Below are positions 18,955 through 28,710 of a stretch of 56,485 nt of DNA, in pieces. Numbering within the stretch: position 1 is the stretch's first letter; every line of letters starts with the position of its first letter. This DNA comes from Burkholderiales bacterium (GTDB lineage Bacteria > Pseudomonadota > Gammaproteobacteria > Burkholderiales > Casimicrobiaceae). The notes under the pieces are model-generated. The model ran no database searches and was not told the origin of the DNA. It saw nothing but the letters and a program-made list of their open reading frames with translations. A program made the translations under genes and the position numbers. The stretch lies in NCBI GenBank assembly GCA_905339295.1, contig CAJPFI010000019.1, forward strand, positions 1 to 56,485, written 5' to 3'.

Positions 18955-19284
18955 GGAGACCCCCTACGTTAATGTGCGCACGCCGCCGCCAATCAGCGAC
19001 GCGATCGCAACAAAAACGCCCCCGCGGGGGTTTGGGGTCCCTTTCGACCGACCAAGGTAAGCGAAATCCGAAGTGGGGTATGCCTTCTCCCGAAGGGGGG
19101 AGGGGATGCTACGCACGGGCAAAGACAAAAAAATCGCGATAGAATTTCCCAGGCAATTTGATAGGGTTGCATGCAAGTAGGGTCAAGCGCCTCAGCGCCG
19201 TAAGAAATCCTGGCCCGGGTTTGGGAGGGGCACCGTGTGGCGAATGGGGAACGCCGGTAGGGTTGCCTTTCCGAAAGTCTAAGC
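18955..19284. other. Divergent intergenic region between two element operons
   Basis: This 330-bp stretch separates the minus-strand recombination operon from the plus-strand restriction operon and must hold both promoters. It contains a perfect CCCCCGCGGGGG palindrome followed by TTTGGGG near 19019-19037. A lower-GC AAAAAAATCGCGATAGAATT segment lies near 19128-19148. Short frames here show no protein character. Confidence 0.45.
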
Positions 19285-22200
19285 GTGAAGATCATCCGCA
19301 ACACCGGAACCGACCGAGTTGTCGACCTCATGAGGCCTGCGCTTGCATCAGGCAGCCGGATCGATCTGGTTACTCCTGAGCTATCTCTCTTCGCCTACGC
19401 GGAATTTCGGAAAGAACTCTCAACCGTCACCAAGTCTCGACTTGTCCTACCCGCATTTGGCGCCGACCTCGCGGTCCTCGGCACCCAGGCCGACCGCGCT
19501 TCGCGAAATCTCATGCAAAGCCGCTGGTTGGCAGGGCGCCTTGCTGACTGGATTCACGAAAAGGCGGAGGTGCGGAACGCACAGGGGCCGGTGCCCCAGG
19601 GGGCCGCAGTATTGCGGGATGGTAGCCCTCAAGCGCTTCAGGCGATTCTTGGTTCGTTTTCCTTTTCCACCGATGGATTAGGCATCACTCCTGGAAACCC
19701 TTTAAACCTGATCCAAGCTTCCGAGACGCCTGACGAAGCCCAAGTCCTCAGCCAGTGGTTCGACGCCCAGTGGTCAAGTCTCACAGCTGACCCCGGTGCC
19801 AAAGCTGAACTGATGGCCGAGCTGCAATCGATCGCCGCACACCGCGACCCGTTCCTCGTTTACACGCTCATCCTGCACCATCTCTTCCGTGACCGGGTCG
19901 ACGACCTCGACGAAGAGCGCATCATCAAATCGGCCACTGGCATCCGCAACAGCGTGGTCTGGAAGAAGCTCTACAAGTTCCAACGCGACGGCGTGGTTGG
20001 CGCGATTGACAAGCTGGAGCGGTTTGGCGGCTGCATCATCGCCGACAGTGTCGGTCTGGGAAAAACGTTCGAGGCGCTGGCGATCATCAAGTACCACGAG
20101 TTGCGGAACGACCGCGTATTGGTTCTGGTGCCAAAGCGCCTTCGCGATAATTGGACGCTCTACAAGGCCAACGACCGCCGCAACTTTCTGGCACCAGACC
20201 GCTTCAACTACGACGTCCTGAATCACACCGATCTCTCGCGGGACGGGGGACTGTCCGGTGATATGGACCTCGCGCATGTCAACTGGGGCAACTACGACCT
20301 GGTCGTCATCGACGAATCACACAACTTCCGCAACAAGAAGACGCCGCGCGTCGGCAGTGAGACTCGCTACGACCGCCTGATGCGCAAGATCATCCGGGAA
20401 GGTGTCAAGACACGGGTGCTGATGCTCTCGGCGACCCCTGTTAACAACCGCCTCGCCGACCTGCGCAACCAGATCGCCTTCGTCACCGAAGGCGACGACA
20501 CGGCACTGCTCGAACAGGGTATCGGGAGCATCGACAGCACCACGCGCCTCGCGCAGAAGCAATTCAACCGCTGGCTCGACCTCGAAGACGCCGACCGAAC
20601 GCCCTCCCGGCTGATCGAGATGCTCGGTTTCGACTACTTCACGCTGCTCGACCTTCTCACTATCGCCCGCTCGCGCAAGCACATCGAGAAGTATTACGGC
20701 ACGGCCGAAACCGGCCGCTTCCCCGACCGGCTAAAGCCGATCAACATCAAGGCCGATGTAGACCGCGCCGGCGAGTTCCGCTCCATCCGGGAGATCAACA
20801 ATGAGATCCGCCGACTGAACCTCGCCTCCTACGCGCCGCTTCGGTACGTGCTACCGCACCGGCAAGCCGCGTACGACAAGAAGTACAGCACCGAGATCAA
20901 AGGCGGCGAGGGATTCTTCCGCCAGGCCGACCGCGAGGAAAGCCTGATCCACCTCTTGCGCGTCAATGTGCTAAAGCGCATGGAAAGCGCCGTGCCGTCG
21001 TTCGCGCTCACGGTGCAACGCCAGTTGCGCGACGTGAAGGCCACGCTGGCTCGGATTGAGAGTCATGCCGAGGAGCTGGAAGAGATCGACATCGAGGACG
21101 TGGATCTCGATGATCCTGCCTTCGAGAGTCTGCTCGTGGGGCGCAAGGTGAAGGTTCTGCTGAAGGACGTGGACCTCATCCGCTGGAAGCAGGAGCTGAT
21201 CGAGGACCGCAACCGCCTGGCGGCGCTCCACGCGGCGGCGACCCAGGTCGACGCGTCGCGGGATGACAAGCTGGCGAAGCTGCGTGACATGATCGACCAG
21301 AAGTGTCGCAACCCGATCAATCCCGGCAACCGCAAGGTGATTGTCTTCACTGCCTTCGCCGACACTGCCCGCTATCTCTACGAACAACTGGCGCCCTGGG
21401 CGAAGACAACGCTCCGCATCGAATCGGCGCTCGTTACAGGCGCGGGCAGCAACCAGACGACGCTCGCAGGTTTGCGCAAGGACCTGTCCTCGATCCTCAC
21501 CGCGTTCGCACCACGGGCCAAGGAGCGTCCCGAGGATTACGCGACCGAGGGAGAGCTGGACCTGCTCATCGCCACGGATTGCATTTCGGAAGGCCAAAAC
21601 CTCCAGGACTGCGACTGGCTGATCAACTACGACATCCACTGGAACCCGGTGCGCATAATCCAGCGCTTCGGGCGCATCGATCGCATCGGCTCGCCGAACG
21701 AACGTATCCAGCTCGTTAACTTCTGGCCCAACATGGAACTGGAGGAGTACATCAACCTGGAGCAGCGGGTCAGCGGCCGCATGGTGCTGCTCGACATCTC
21801 CGCCACCGGCGAAGAAAACCTGATCGAGCAGAACTCTGGCGACCCAATGAATGATCTGGAATACCGTCGCAAGCAGCTGATGAAGCTCCAGGACGCGGTG
21901 ATCGATCTGGAAGATCTCTCCACCGGCGTCTCAATCGCCGACCTCACGCTCACCGACTTCCGCATCGATCTGGCGCAATACCTCAAGGCGCATCCGGGCG
22001 TGCTGGAGGGTCTGCCGCTCGGCACATTTGCGGTCACGACCACCACCGAGGCGGAGATCGCCCCGGGCATCATCTTCTGCCTGCGCGCGGAGGGCGAAGC
22101 GGCCAAGCGCAGCACGGAGGCCGGCTATCCGCTCGGTGCCCACTATCTCGTCCACATGAGCGACGACGGCTCGGTGTTGCTGCCCTATACGCAGGCCAAA

Positions 22201-22491
22201 CAGGTCCTCGACCGGCTCAAGCGCCTCTGCCTCGGGCGCGAACTTCCCGACGCCGCTGCGTGCGCCCGTTTCGACAAGGCGACCAGGCATGGCGAAGACA
22301 TGCGCGCGGCGCAGCGCCTGCTCGCCACTGCCGTTGCCTCGGTGGTCGGCAAGAACGAAGAGCGCGCCGTTGCCAGCCTGTTCACTCCTGGCGGCACGCA
22401 CGCCATGAAAGGCGAGTTCGCGGGCATCAACGACTTCGAAGTCATCGCCTGGCTTGCCGTACTGCGGGATTCACAAAATCAAGCTGCGTGA
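19285..22491 (+). CDS. SNF2-like helicase of the type III R-M island
   Basis: A 1068-residue SF2 helicase. Residues 1 to about 190 resemble the PLD-like N-terminal region seen in this family, although no HKD motif is visible, so nuclease activity is not supported. Motor motifs follow: Walker A ADSVGLGKT (about 253-261), DESH box (343-346), LSATPVNN, then the second RecA domain with TDCISEGQNLQDCDWLINYD and motif VI QRFGRIDRIG at about 793-802. The start is a GTG at 19285 with a weak ribosome binding site. The stop overlaps the DUF4391 start (TGATG). It is probably a DNA translocase acting with the restriction genes downstream. Confidence 0.85.
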   Translation: MKIIRNTGTDRVVDLMRPALASGSRIDLVTPELSLFAYAEFRKELSTVTKSRLVLPAFGADLAVLGTQADRASRNLMQSRWLAGRLADWIHEKAEVRNAQGPVPQGAAVLRDGSPQALQAILGSFSFSTDGLGITPGNPLNLIQASETPDEAQVLSQWFDAQWSSLTADPGAKAELMAELQSIAAHRDPFLVYTLILHHLFRDRVDDLDEERIIKSATGIRNSVVWKKLYKFQRDGVVGAIDKLERFGGCIIADSVGLGKTFEALAIIKYHELRNDRVLVLVPKRLRDNWTLYKANDRRNFLAPDRFNYDVLNHTDLSRDGGLSGDMDLAHVNWGNYDLVVIDESHNFRNKKTPRVGSETRYDRLMRKIIREGVKTRVLMLSATPVNNRLADLRNQIAFVTEGDDTALLEQGIGSIDSTTRLAQKQFNRWLDLEDADRTPSRLIEMLGFDYFTLLDLLTIARSRKHIEKYYGTAETGRFPDRLKPINIKADVDRAGEFRSIREINNEIRRLNLASYAPLRYVLPHRQAAYDKKYSTEIKGGEGFFRQADREESLIHLLRVNVLKRMESAVPSFALTVQRQLRDVKATLARIESHAEELEEIDIEDVDLDDPAFESLLVGRKVKVLLKDVDLIRWKQELIEDRNRLAALHAAATQVDASRDDKLAKLRDMIDQKCRNPINPGNRKVIVFTAFADTARYLYEQLAPWAKTTLRIESALVTGAGSNQTTLAGLRKDLSSILTAFAPRAKERPEDYATEGELDLLIATDCISEGQNLQDCDWLINYDIHWNPVRIIQRFGRIDRIGSPNERIQLVNFWPNMELEEYINLEQRVSGRMVLLDISATGEENLIEQNSGDPMNDLEYRRKQLMKLQDAVIDLEDLSTGVSIADLTLTDFRIDLAQYLKAHPGVLEGLPLGTFAVTTTTEAEIAPGIIFCLRAEGEAAKRSTEAGYPLGAHYLVHMSDDGSVLLPYTQAKQVLDRLKRLCLGRELPDAAACARFDKATRHGEDMRAAQRLLATAVASVVGKNEERAVASLFTPGGTHAMKGEFAGINDFEVIAWLAVLRDSQNQAA

Positions 22492-23249
22492 TGAACGGCG
22501 ACACGCTCATCGAAGCGCTCGATCTGCCTGCCAGCAGCCGGGTCGATCAGCGCGTGCCCAAGAAGCTGTTGCTGGAGAACGGCGCGCCCACGGCCGCTGA
22601 CAAGCGCTTCATCAACGATGGCATCGAGGAACTGCTCTGGCTGGCGGCGCTCAAGCCCACGACCATCGGCGTGCCGGAGTACCGCGATGACGTGCGGGAG
22701 TATCTGGAGATCGCGGTGCTGCGCCTCACCCTGCACGCCGCGGCCAAAACGGAGCGGTTGGTGGAGTTGGTGCATCGGGCAGTACCCTATCCGCTACTGC
22801 TATTGACGGAGCAGGGCAAACGGCCGGAACTGTCCGCGGCCCACAAGCGCTGGTCGCTGGGCGAGGCGGGCAAGACGGTTCTGGAGGGCGACGTGGTCGC
22901 AGCTGTTTGGGACGCGGAGCGTGATGGCGAACGCTGGCCTACCTTCCGAGACGCTCTGGCGCTGGGCAGGCAGCCTCGTACGACTCTACAGGCGCTGTAT
23001 CAAGGCTGGATCGACACGCTGCTGGCGTTGCAAGCGGCGCACATGACCGGCGTCTTCGCGGTCGCTGCCACCGCCGAACACGCTGCTGCTCGGCGCAACG
23101 CCCTGCAAGAATGCGCGCGGCTCGACGCGGAGATCGCCCGTCTGCGTGCCACGGCCGCGAAAGCGAAGCAGATGTCCCGGCGCGTGGAACTGAACTTGGA
23201 ACTCAAGCGCGTGGAGGCGGCCCAGACTGCTGCTCGCGCCAACCTGTGA
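22491..23249 (+). CDS. DUF4391-family protein
   Basis: A 252-residue protein of the DUF4391 type, recognised mainly from its sequence style (YLEIAVLRLTLHAAAKTERLVELVHRAVPYPLLLL) and its position between an SNF2-like helicase and a type III methyltransferase. The C-terminal 70 residues (from about 183) look like a coiled coil with alternating Arg, Ala and Glu. The start ATG overlaps the helicase stop by one base, so coupling is likely. No catalytic motif is visible. A scaffold or helicase partner is plausible. Confidence 0.7.
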   Translation: MNGDTLIEALDLPASSRVDQRVPKKLLLENGAPTAADKRFINDGIEELLWLAALKPTTIGVPEYRDDVREYLEIAVLRLTLHAAAKTERLVELVHRAVPYPLLLLTEQGKRPELSAAHKRWSLGEAGKTVLEGDVVAAVWDAERDGERWPTFRDALALGRQPRTTLQALYQGWIDTLLALQAAHMTGVFAVAATAEHAAARRNALQECARLDAEIARLRATAAKAKQMSRRVELNLELKRVEAAQTAARANL

Positions 23250-23265
23250 AGATCGAGGACACACG

Positions 23266-25056
23266 ATGAAGAAGCTTACCGCCGCCGACCCCGAGACCGA
23301 GTCGCCCGATTTCCAAGCGGAGAACCTCGCTGCGCTCCGTGCGCTCTTCCCCGATCTCGTCACCGAGGGGCCGGGCGGGGTGACCGTAAATCTCGACGTG
23401 CTCAAGCAGCTCGTGGGCGACCGAACCGTCACCGATGCCGAGGAGAAGTACGGCCTCAACTGGCATGGCAAGCGCCGTGCCCGCCAACTCTCTCTCAGCC
23501 CCTCCACCGGCACCCTGCGCCCCTGCCCGGAGGACAGCGTGGACTGGGACACAACGCAGAACCTCATGATTGAGGGCGACAACCTCGAAGTCCTCAAACT
23601 CCTCCAGAAATCCTACGCGGGGAAGGTGAAGCTGATTTACATCGACCCCCCTTACAACACGGGCAATGACTTCATCTATCCCGACAACCTTCAGGACAAC
23701 ATACGCAACTACCTCGAAGTCACCGGCCAGACCGACGAGGGCGGCAAGAAGCTCTCCTCCAACGCCGAAGCCTCCGGTCGCTTCCACACCGACTGGCTCA
23801 ACATGATGTATCCCCGTCTAAAGCTGGCGCGAAACCTGCTCACCAACGACGGTGCGATCTTCGTGAGCATCGATTTCAATGAAGCCGAGAATCTCAAGAA
23901 GATGATGGATGAAATCTTCGGAGAAGAAAATTTTCAGCGAGCGATCGTTTGGCGAATTGGCTGGCTATCTGGCTATAAGACGACCGCAGACAATTTCATT
24001 CGAAATCACGATTCCATTCTTTTCTATTCAAGAGACTCGGATGACCTTAGCTTCATTAAGAAGTACATCGAGAATGCCAATTTCAAATCGATCGTAAAGA
24101 AAGACCCAAAGCTTGTTGAAGTGCTGACCAAATTGGGCCTGAGTGACGATCAGCAAAGGGAGCTGTTGCGGTTCATAAACCACGAAAACAGACCGGACAG
24201 GTATCCGATTGAAGATACGTGGAACAGCAATGAATACGATGACCTGAACAGTATCGCCATTGTGTCTTTCTCTGGGGAGAAGATATCGAAAGTCCTCGGG
24301 ATTGATGAAGAATTTAAGGGTCAGAAGTCCGTCAAGATGCTCATGCGCATTCTTGAATCTGTAACTAAAGACGAAGACATAGTGGTTGATTTCTTCAGTG
24401 GTACAGGTTCAACAGCCGATGCGGTTATGCAATTGAACGCCATTGACGGCGGCAAGCGCCGTTTTGTCATGGTGCAGTTGCCCGAACCTACGCCCGATGG
24501 TTCAGCAGCACGTCAGGGCGGCTACATGACCATTGCCGAAATTGGCAAAGAGCGCCTGCGCCGGGCTGGAAGTAAAGTTCAAAAGGAGAACCGGCAGTTC
24601 GCAGGCGACCTTGGCTTTCGTGTCTTCAAGCTCGCGAGCAGCAACATCCGGGCGTGGGAACCCCAGCGCGACAAGCTCCCCGAAACCCTTAAAGCCTCGA
24701 TCGAGCACCTCAAAACTGACCGCACGGAGCAGGACATCCTCTTCGAACTGCTCCTCAAGCTCGGACTCGACCTCTGCGTGCCAATTGAAGGGAAGAAGGT
24801 CCAGGTAGGAGTAAAGAAGGCGCATGACATCCACTCCGTCGGCGGCGGTTCGCTGTTCGTTTGCCTCTCGCCCGCCATTCCCCAGGCTGACGTGGAGCCC
24901 CTGGCCCTCGGCATCGTGGAGTGGCACAAGGCATTGAAGCCCGCCGGAGAAACCACCGTCGTCTTCCGCGACAGCGCCTTCGCCGACGACGTGGCCAAGA
25001 CCAACCTCAGCGCCATCCTCCAGCAGTACGGCCTCGAAACCGTGCGAAGCCTGTGA
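23266..25056 (+). CDS. mod: Type III restriction-modification DNA methyltransferase (Mod)
   Basis: A 596-residue adenine-N6 methyltransferase of the beta class. The catalytic motif DPPYNTG is at residues 127-133 and the SAM-binding motif DFFSGTGST follows later at about 375-383, the order typical of type III Mod. The region between them (about 210-370) should hold the target recognition domain. In that region GC falls sharply: 45 of the 120 bases at 24001-24120 are G or C, against well over half on both sides. This suggests exchange of the recognition domain. GAGGAC lies 8 bp upstream of the ATG. Res follows 10 bp after the stop. Confidence 0.92.
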   Translation: MKKLTAADPETESPDFQAENLAALRALFPDLVTEGPGGVTVNLDVLKQLVGDRTVTDAEEKYGLNWHGKRRARQLSLSPSTGTLRPCPEDSVDWDTTQNLMIEGDNLEVLKLLQKSYAGKVKLIYIDPPYNTGNDFIYPDNLQDNIRNYLEVTGQTDEGGKKLSSNAEASGRFHTDWLNMMYPRLKLARNLLTNDGAIFVSIDFNEAENLKKMMDEIFGEENFQRAIVWRIGWLSGYKTTADNFIRNHDSILFYSRDSDDLSFIKKYIENANFKSIVKKDPKLVEVLTKLGLSDDQQRELLRFINHENRPDRYPIEDTWNSNEYDDLNSIAIVSFSGEKISKVLGIDEEFKGQKSVKMLMRILESVTKDEDIVVDFFSGTGSTADAVMQLNAIDGGKRRFVMVQLPEPTPDGSAARQGGYMTIAEIGKERLRRAGSKVQKENRQFAGDLGFRVFKLASSNIRAWEPQRDKLPETLKASIEHLKTDRTEQDILFELLLKLGLDLCVPIEGKKVQVGVKKAHDIHSVGGGSLFVCLSPAIPQADVEPLALGIVEWHKALKPAGETTVVFRDSAFADDVAKTNLSAILQQYGLETVRSL

Positions 25057-25066
25057 GGCTGCAGTC

Positions 25067-28000
25067 ATGAAACTTCACTTCGAGCCCAACCTCGACTACC
25101 AGCTCCAGGCCATCGAGGCGATCTGCGGACTGTTTCACGGACAGGAAACCTGCCGAACGGAGTTCACCGTCACGCGGGAAGCGGCAAGTGGACAAATGGC
25201 ATTGTTTGAAAATGATCTCGGCATCGGCAATCGGCTCGCCTTGCTGCCTGACGAATTGCTGGAGAACCTGCACGTCATCCAACTCCGCCACGGCCTCGCC
25301 CCCTCGCCCTCGCTCGCATCCGGGGACTTCACCGTAGAGATGGAGACCGGCACTGGCAAGACCTACGTCTATCTGCGCACCATCTTCGAGCTGAATAAGC
25401 GCTACGGCTTCACCAAGTTCGTCATTGTGGTGCCCTCCGTGGCGATCAAGGAAGGCGTCTATCACACCATCGAAACGGCGGCGGAACACCTCAAGGGGCT
25501 CTACGCGGGCGCGCCTTTCGACTTCTTCATCTACGACTCGGCAAAGCTCGGCCAGGTGCGCAACTTCGCCACCAGCCCGCAGGTCCAGATCATGGTCATG
25601 ACGGTCGGCGCCATCAACAAATTCGGCGACGAACAGCAGGCGCAGACGGAAGAAGCGAACGAAGCCGCCCGCCGCGAGAAATCGAAGAACGTGATGTATC
25701 GGCCCAGCGAGAAGACGGGCGGGGAGAAGCCTATCGATCTGATCCGGGCGACGCGCCCCATTCTCATCGTGGACGAACCGCAGAGCGTGGAAGGCGGGCT
25801 AGATGGCAAAGGTAAGAAAGCCATGGAACGGATGAATCCGTTGTGCAACCTGCGCTATTCCGCGACGCCGAAAGATGCACACCACATGGTCTTCAAGCTC
25901 GATGCGGTGGATGCCTATGAACGCAAGTTAGTGAAACAGATCGAAGTGGCGGCAGCCTCCGTGGTCGGCGGGCAGAACAGGCCGTACGTGCGGTTACTGA
26001 CCGTGAGCAACAGACGCGGGGTCATAACCGCCAAGGTGGAACTCGATGTGCAGACGGCCACCGGTGCCCACCGCCGCGAATTCGCGGTGCAGGATGGTGA
26101 CAACCTCGAAATGACTACCGGGCGGGCGGTTTACCACGACTGCCGGGTGGGCGAAATACGAGTGGCCACGGGCGATGAGTTTCTGGAATTGCGTTACCCC
26201 GGCGGGGAGCAATACCTCCGCCTCGGCCAAGCCTATGGCGACGTGGATCCGCTGGCCGTGCAGCGCCAGATGATCTACCGAACAATCAAAGAGCACTTGG
26301 ACAAGGAGAAGCGCCTCGCCCCGCAAGGCATCAAGGTGCTCAGCCTGTTCTTCATCGACGCCGTCGAGAAATACCGTCAATACGACGCCGACGGTAATTC
26401 AGTGAAGGGCGACTATGCCCGCATTTTTGAGGAGGAATATCGCCGTCTCGCCAAGCATCCCGATTATCAGACCCTCTTCAAGGAAGTGGACCTGGCTACC
26501 GCCTCTGGGGACGTCCACAACGGCTATTTCTCCATCGACAAGAAGAAGGTCGGCGGCAAGATGGTCGAAGTTTTCAAAGACACCAAGGGCACCACTCAAG
26601 CCGACGACGATACCTACAGCTTGATCATGCGGGATAAGGAGAAGCTTCTGAGCTTCCAGACGCCGCTCAAGTTCATCTTTTCCCACTCCGCTCTGCGCGA
26701 AGGCTGGGACAATCCGAACGTCTTTCAGATCTGCGCCCTGCGGGAGATGGGCTCCGAGCAGCAGCGCCGCCAGACCATCGGCCGCGGCCTGCGGCTGTGC
26801 GTGAACCAGAACGGCGAGCGCCTTCGCGGCTTCGAGATAAACACCTTGACCGTGATCGCGACCGAGAGCTACGAACAGTTCGCCGAGAAACTGCAGAAGG
26901 AGATCGAGGATGAAACGGGGATCCGCTTCGGCATCGTGGAAGCGCACCAGTTCGCCGGAGTCACCGCCACGGGGGTCGATGGCCAGCCCGCGCCACTCGG
27001 CTTCGACCAGTCAAAGCGCCTGTGGGAACATTTGGTAACCGTCGGTCTCGTGAACGCCCAAGGCAAGGTGCAGGACGCACTGCGCAAGGCGCTCAAGGAC
27101 GGTACGCTGTCCCTACCGGAGCCATTCGCCGCCCAATTGCCGCAGGTGAAGGAGATTCTGCGCAAGCTGGCCGGACGTCTGGAGATCAAGAACGCCGACG
27201 AGCGCAAGCAGGTGAAGAGCCGCCAAGCAGTATTGCAAGGCGCGGACTTCAAGGCGTTATGGGAACGTATCAAGCACAAGACCACCTACCGGGTGCAGTT
27301 CGACAACGAGGCCCTACTGGTGACCTGCACAAAGGCATTGGCGGACGCGCCGCCCATCGCGAAGACTCGCTTGCAGTGGCGCATGGCCGACCTCGCCATC
27401 GGTCGTGCCGGCGTGGAAACGACGGAAACAGCTACTTCTGCCCCCGTGACCCTCGACGAGAGCGACATCGATCTGCCCGACATCCTCACCGATCTCCAGA
27501 ACAAGACTCAACTCACCCGCCGCAGTATTCATCGCATCCTCGTGGAGAGCGGCCGGCTCGATGATTTCAAACGCAATCCGCAGCAGTTCATCGAACTCGC
27601 TGCCGAAGTCATCAACCGCACCAAACGCATGGCACTCGTGGATGGCATCAAATATCAGCGCATCGGCGCGGAAGACTATTACGCCCAGCAACTCTTCGAG
27701 ACTGAAGAGTTAAGCGGCTACCTCAAGTCCATGATCGATGCCAACAAGTCGGTCTACGAACAGGTGATCTACCAGTCTGACACTGAACGCACCTTTGCTG
27801 AGCAGCTGGAGTTAAACGATGCAATCAAGGTTTACGCCAAACTCCCTGGCTGGTTCCGCGTACCTACTCCCCTCGGACCCTATAACCCTGATTGGGCGGT
27901 GCTGGTCGAGACCGACGTCGGAGATCGCCTGTACTTCGTCGTTGAAACCAAGGGCGGGCTGTTTCCGGATGCCCTGCGAGGGACGGAAGCTGCGAAAATA

Positions 28001-28105
28001 AAATGCGGGACCGCGCACTTTCGCGATCTTGCTGTGGGTGAATCGCCGGCTGAATATGTTGTCGCGCGTACCGCAGAGGACGTCCTTGCTCACTCGCACG
28101 GCTAG
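25067..28105 (+). CDS. res: Type III restriction endonuclease subunit (Res)
   Basis: A 1012-residue restriction subunit combining an SF2 motor and a nuclease. Walker A METGTGKT is at 92-99, motif II DEPQ at 236-239, and the C-terminal motor motif is visible in FSHSALREGWDNPNVFQIC with QTIGRGLRL. Near the C-terminus D942 (NPDWAV) and E960-T-K962 (VVETKGG) form a PD-(D/E)xK nuclease site. With Mod it should cleave DNA after meeting unmodified sites. The frame is intact over its whole length, so the system may be active. Confidence 0.92.
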   Translation: MKLHFEPNLDYQLQAIEAICGLFHGQETCRTEFTVTREAASGQMALFENDLGIGNRLALLPDELLENLHVIQLRHGLAPSPSLASGDFTVEMETGTGKTYVYLRTIFELNKRYGFTKFVIVVPSVAIKEGVYHTIETAAEHLKGLYAGAPFDFFIYDSAKLGQVRNFATSPQVQIMVMTVGAINKFGDEQQAQTEEANEAARREKSKNVMYRPSEKTGGEKPIDLIRATRPILIVDEPQSVEGGLDGKGKKAMERMNPLCNLRYSATPKDAHHMVFKLDAVDAYERKLVKQIEVAAASVVGGQNRPYVRLLTVSNRRGVITAKVELDVQTATGAHRREFAVQDGDNLEMTTGRAVYHDCRVGEIRVATGDEFLELRYPGGEQYLRLGQAYGDVDPLAVQRQMIYRTIKEHLDKEKRLAPQGIKVLSLFFIDAVEKYRQYDADGNSVKGDYARIFEEEYRRLAKHPDYQTLFKEVDLATASGDVHNGYFSIDKKKVGGKMVEVFKDTKGTTQADDDTYSLIMRDKEKLLSFQTPLKFIFSHSALREGWDNPNVFQICALREMGSEQQRRQTIGRGLRLCVNQNGERLRGFEINTLTVIATESYEQFAEKLQKEIEDETGIRFGIVEAHQFAGVTATGVDGQPAPLGFDQSKRLWEHLVTVGLVNAQGKVQDALRKALKDGTLSLPEPFAAQLPQVKEILRKLAGRLEIKNADERKQVKSRQAVLQGADFKALWERIKHKTTYRVQFDNEALLVTCTKALADAPPIAKTRLQWRMADLAIGRAGVETTETATSAPVTLDESDIDLPDILTDLQNKTQLTRRSIHRILVESGRLDDFKRNPQQFIELAAEVINRTKRMALVDGIKYQRIGAEDYYAQQLFETEELSGYLKSMIDANKSVYEQVIYQSDTERTFAEQLELNDAIKVYAKLPGWFRVPTPLGPYNPDWAVLVETDVGDRLYFVVETKGGLFPDALRGTEAAKIKCGTAHFRDLAVGESPAEYVVARTAEDVLAHSHG

Positions 28106-28116
28106 GGTGGGGAGTC

Positions 28117-28710
28117 GTGAACGACATCGGCATCCTGGCCTACGGCTCGCTCATCAATGATCCTGGGATTGAAATCGAGCCGCAGATTGCGCGCCGCATC
28201 TCGGCACTAACCCCATTTCCGGTGGAGTACGCCCGATTTTCGCAAAAGCGAGGTGGTGCGCCCACGGTGGTTCCACATCCATCGGGCAGCGAGGTGACGG
28301 CGGTGGTCTTAGTGCTTTCAGAGTTAGTGTTGCTCGATGAAGCGAAGAGTCTGCTTTGGCGCCGTGAGACGCACCAGATGGGGACTGGCCGAGCCTACCG
28401 GGAGGTCGCGTCCGAGAACGCGGTGTTGATCCGCGATCAGCGCGGATTCTGTGGAATCAACCATGTTCTATATACCGACTTCAACATGAGCGGCAAGATC
28501 AATCAGCCGAACCCCCGCCTGCTCGCGGAAGCCGCAGTAGCGAGTGTTGCCAAAGCTTCACACGGCAGCGATGGCATCAGTTACCTGCTCAACCTCATCG
28601 AGGCTGGAGTAGAAACGGCGCTGACGGCAGACTACGTAAGGAGCATTCTGGCGGTGACGGGCGCCGCCACTTTGGAAGAAGCGCGCAATTTATCGGCAGC
28701 GCGCGTATGA
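28117..28710 (+). CDS. Gamma-glutamylcyclotransferase-like protein linked to the R-M operon
   Basis: A 197-residue protein starting with GTG at 28117 behind GGGGAG, 11 bp after the Res stop, so it is very likely the last gene of the restriction operon. The N-terminal ILAYGSLINDPG is the substrate-loop motif of the GGCT/AIG2-like fold. Proteins of this fold cleave gamma-glutamyl amines or modify small molecules. The expected catalytic acid is not certain: E79 or E94 are candidates by position. Its part in defence is unknown; it could be a passenger. Confidence 0.65.
   Translation: MNDIGILAYGSLINDPGIEIEPQIARRISALTPFPVEYARFSQKRGGAPTVVPHPSGSEVTAVVLVLSELVLLDEAKSLLWRRETHQMGTGRAYREVASENAVLIRDQRGFCGINHVLYTDFNMSGKINQPNPRLLAEAAVASVAKASHGSDGISYLLNLIEAGVETALTADYVRSILAVTGAATLEEARNLSAARV

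Noticed and set aside
19285-19850. Active phospholipase D-type nuclease domain in the SNF2-like protein
   Set aside because: No HKD motif can be found in the N-terminal region, so only fold-level similarity is possible.
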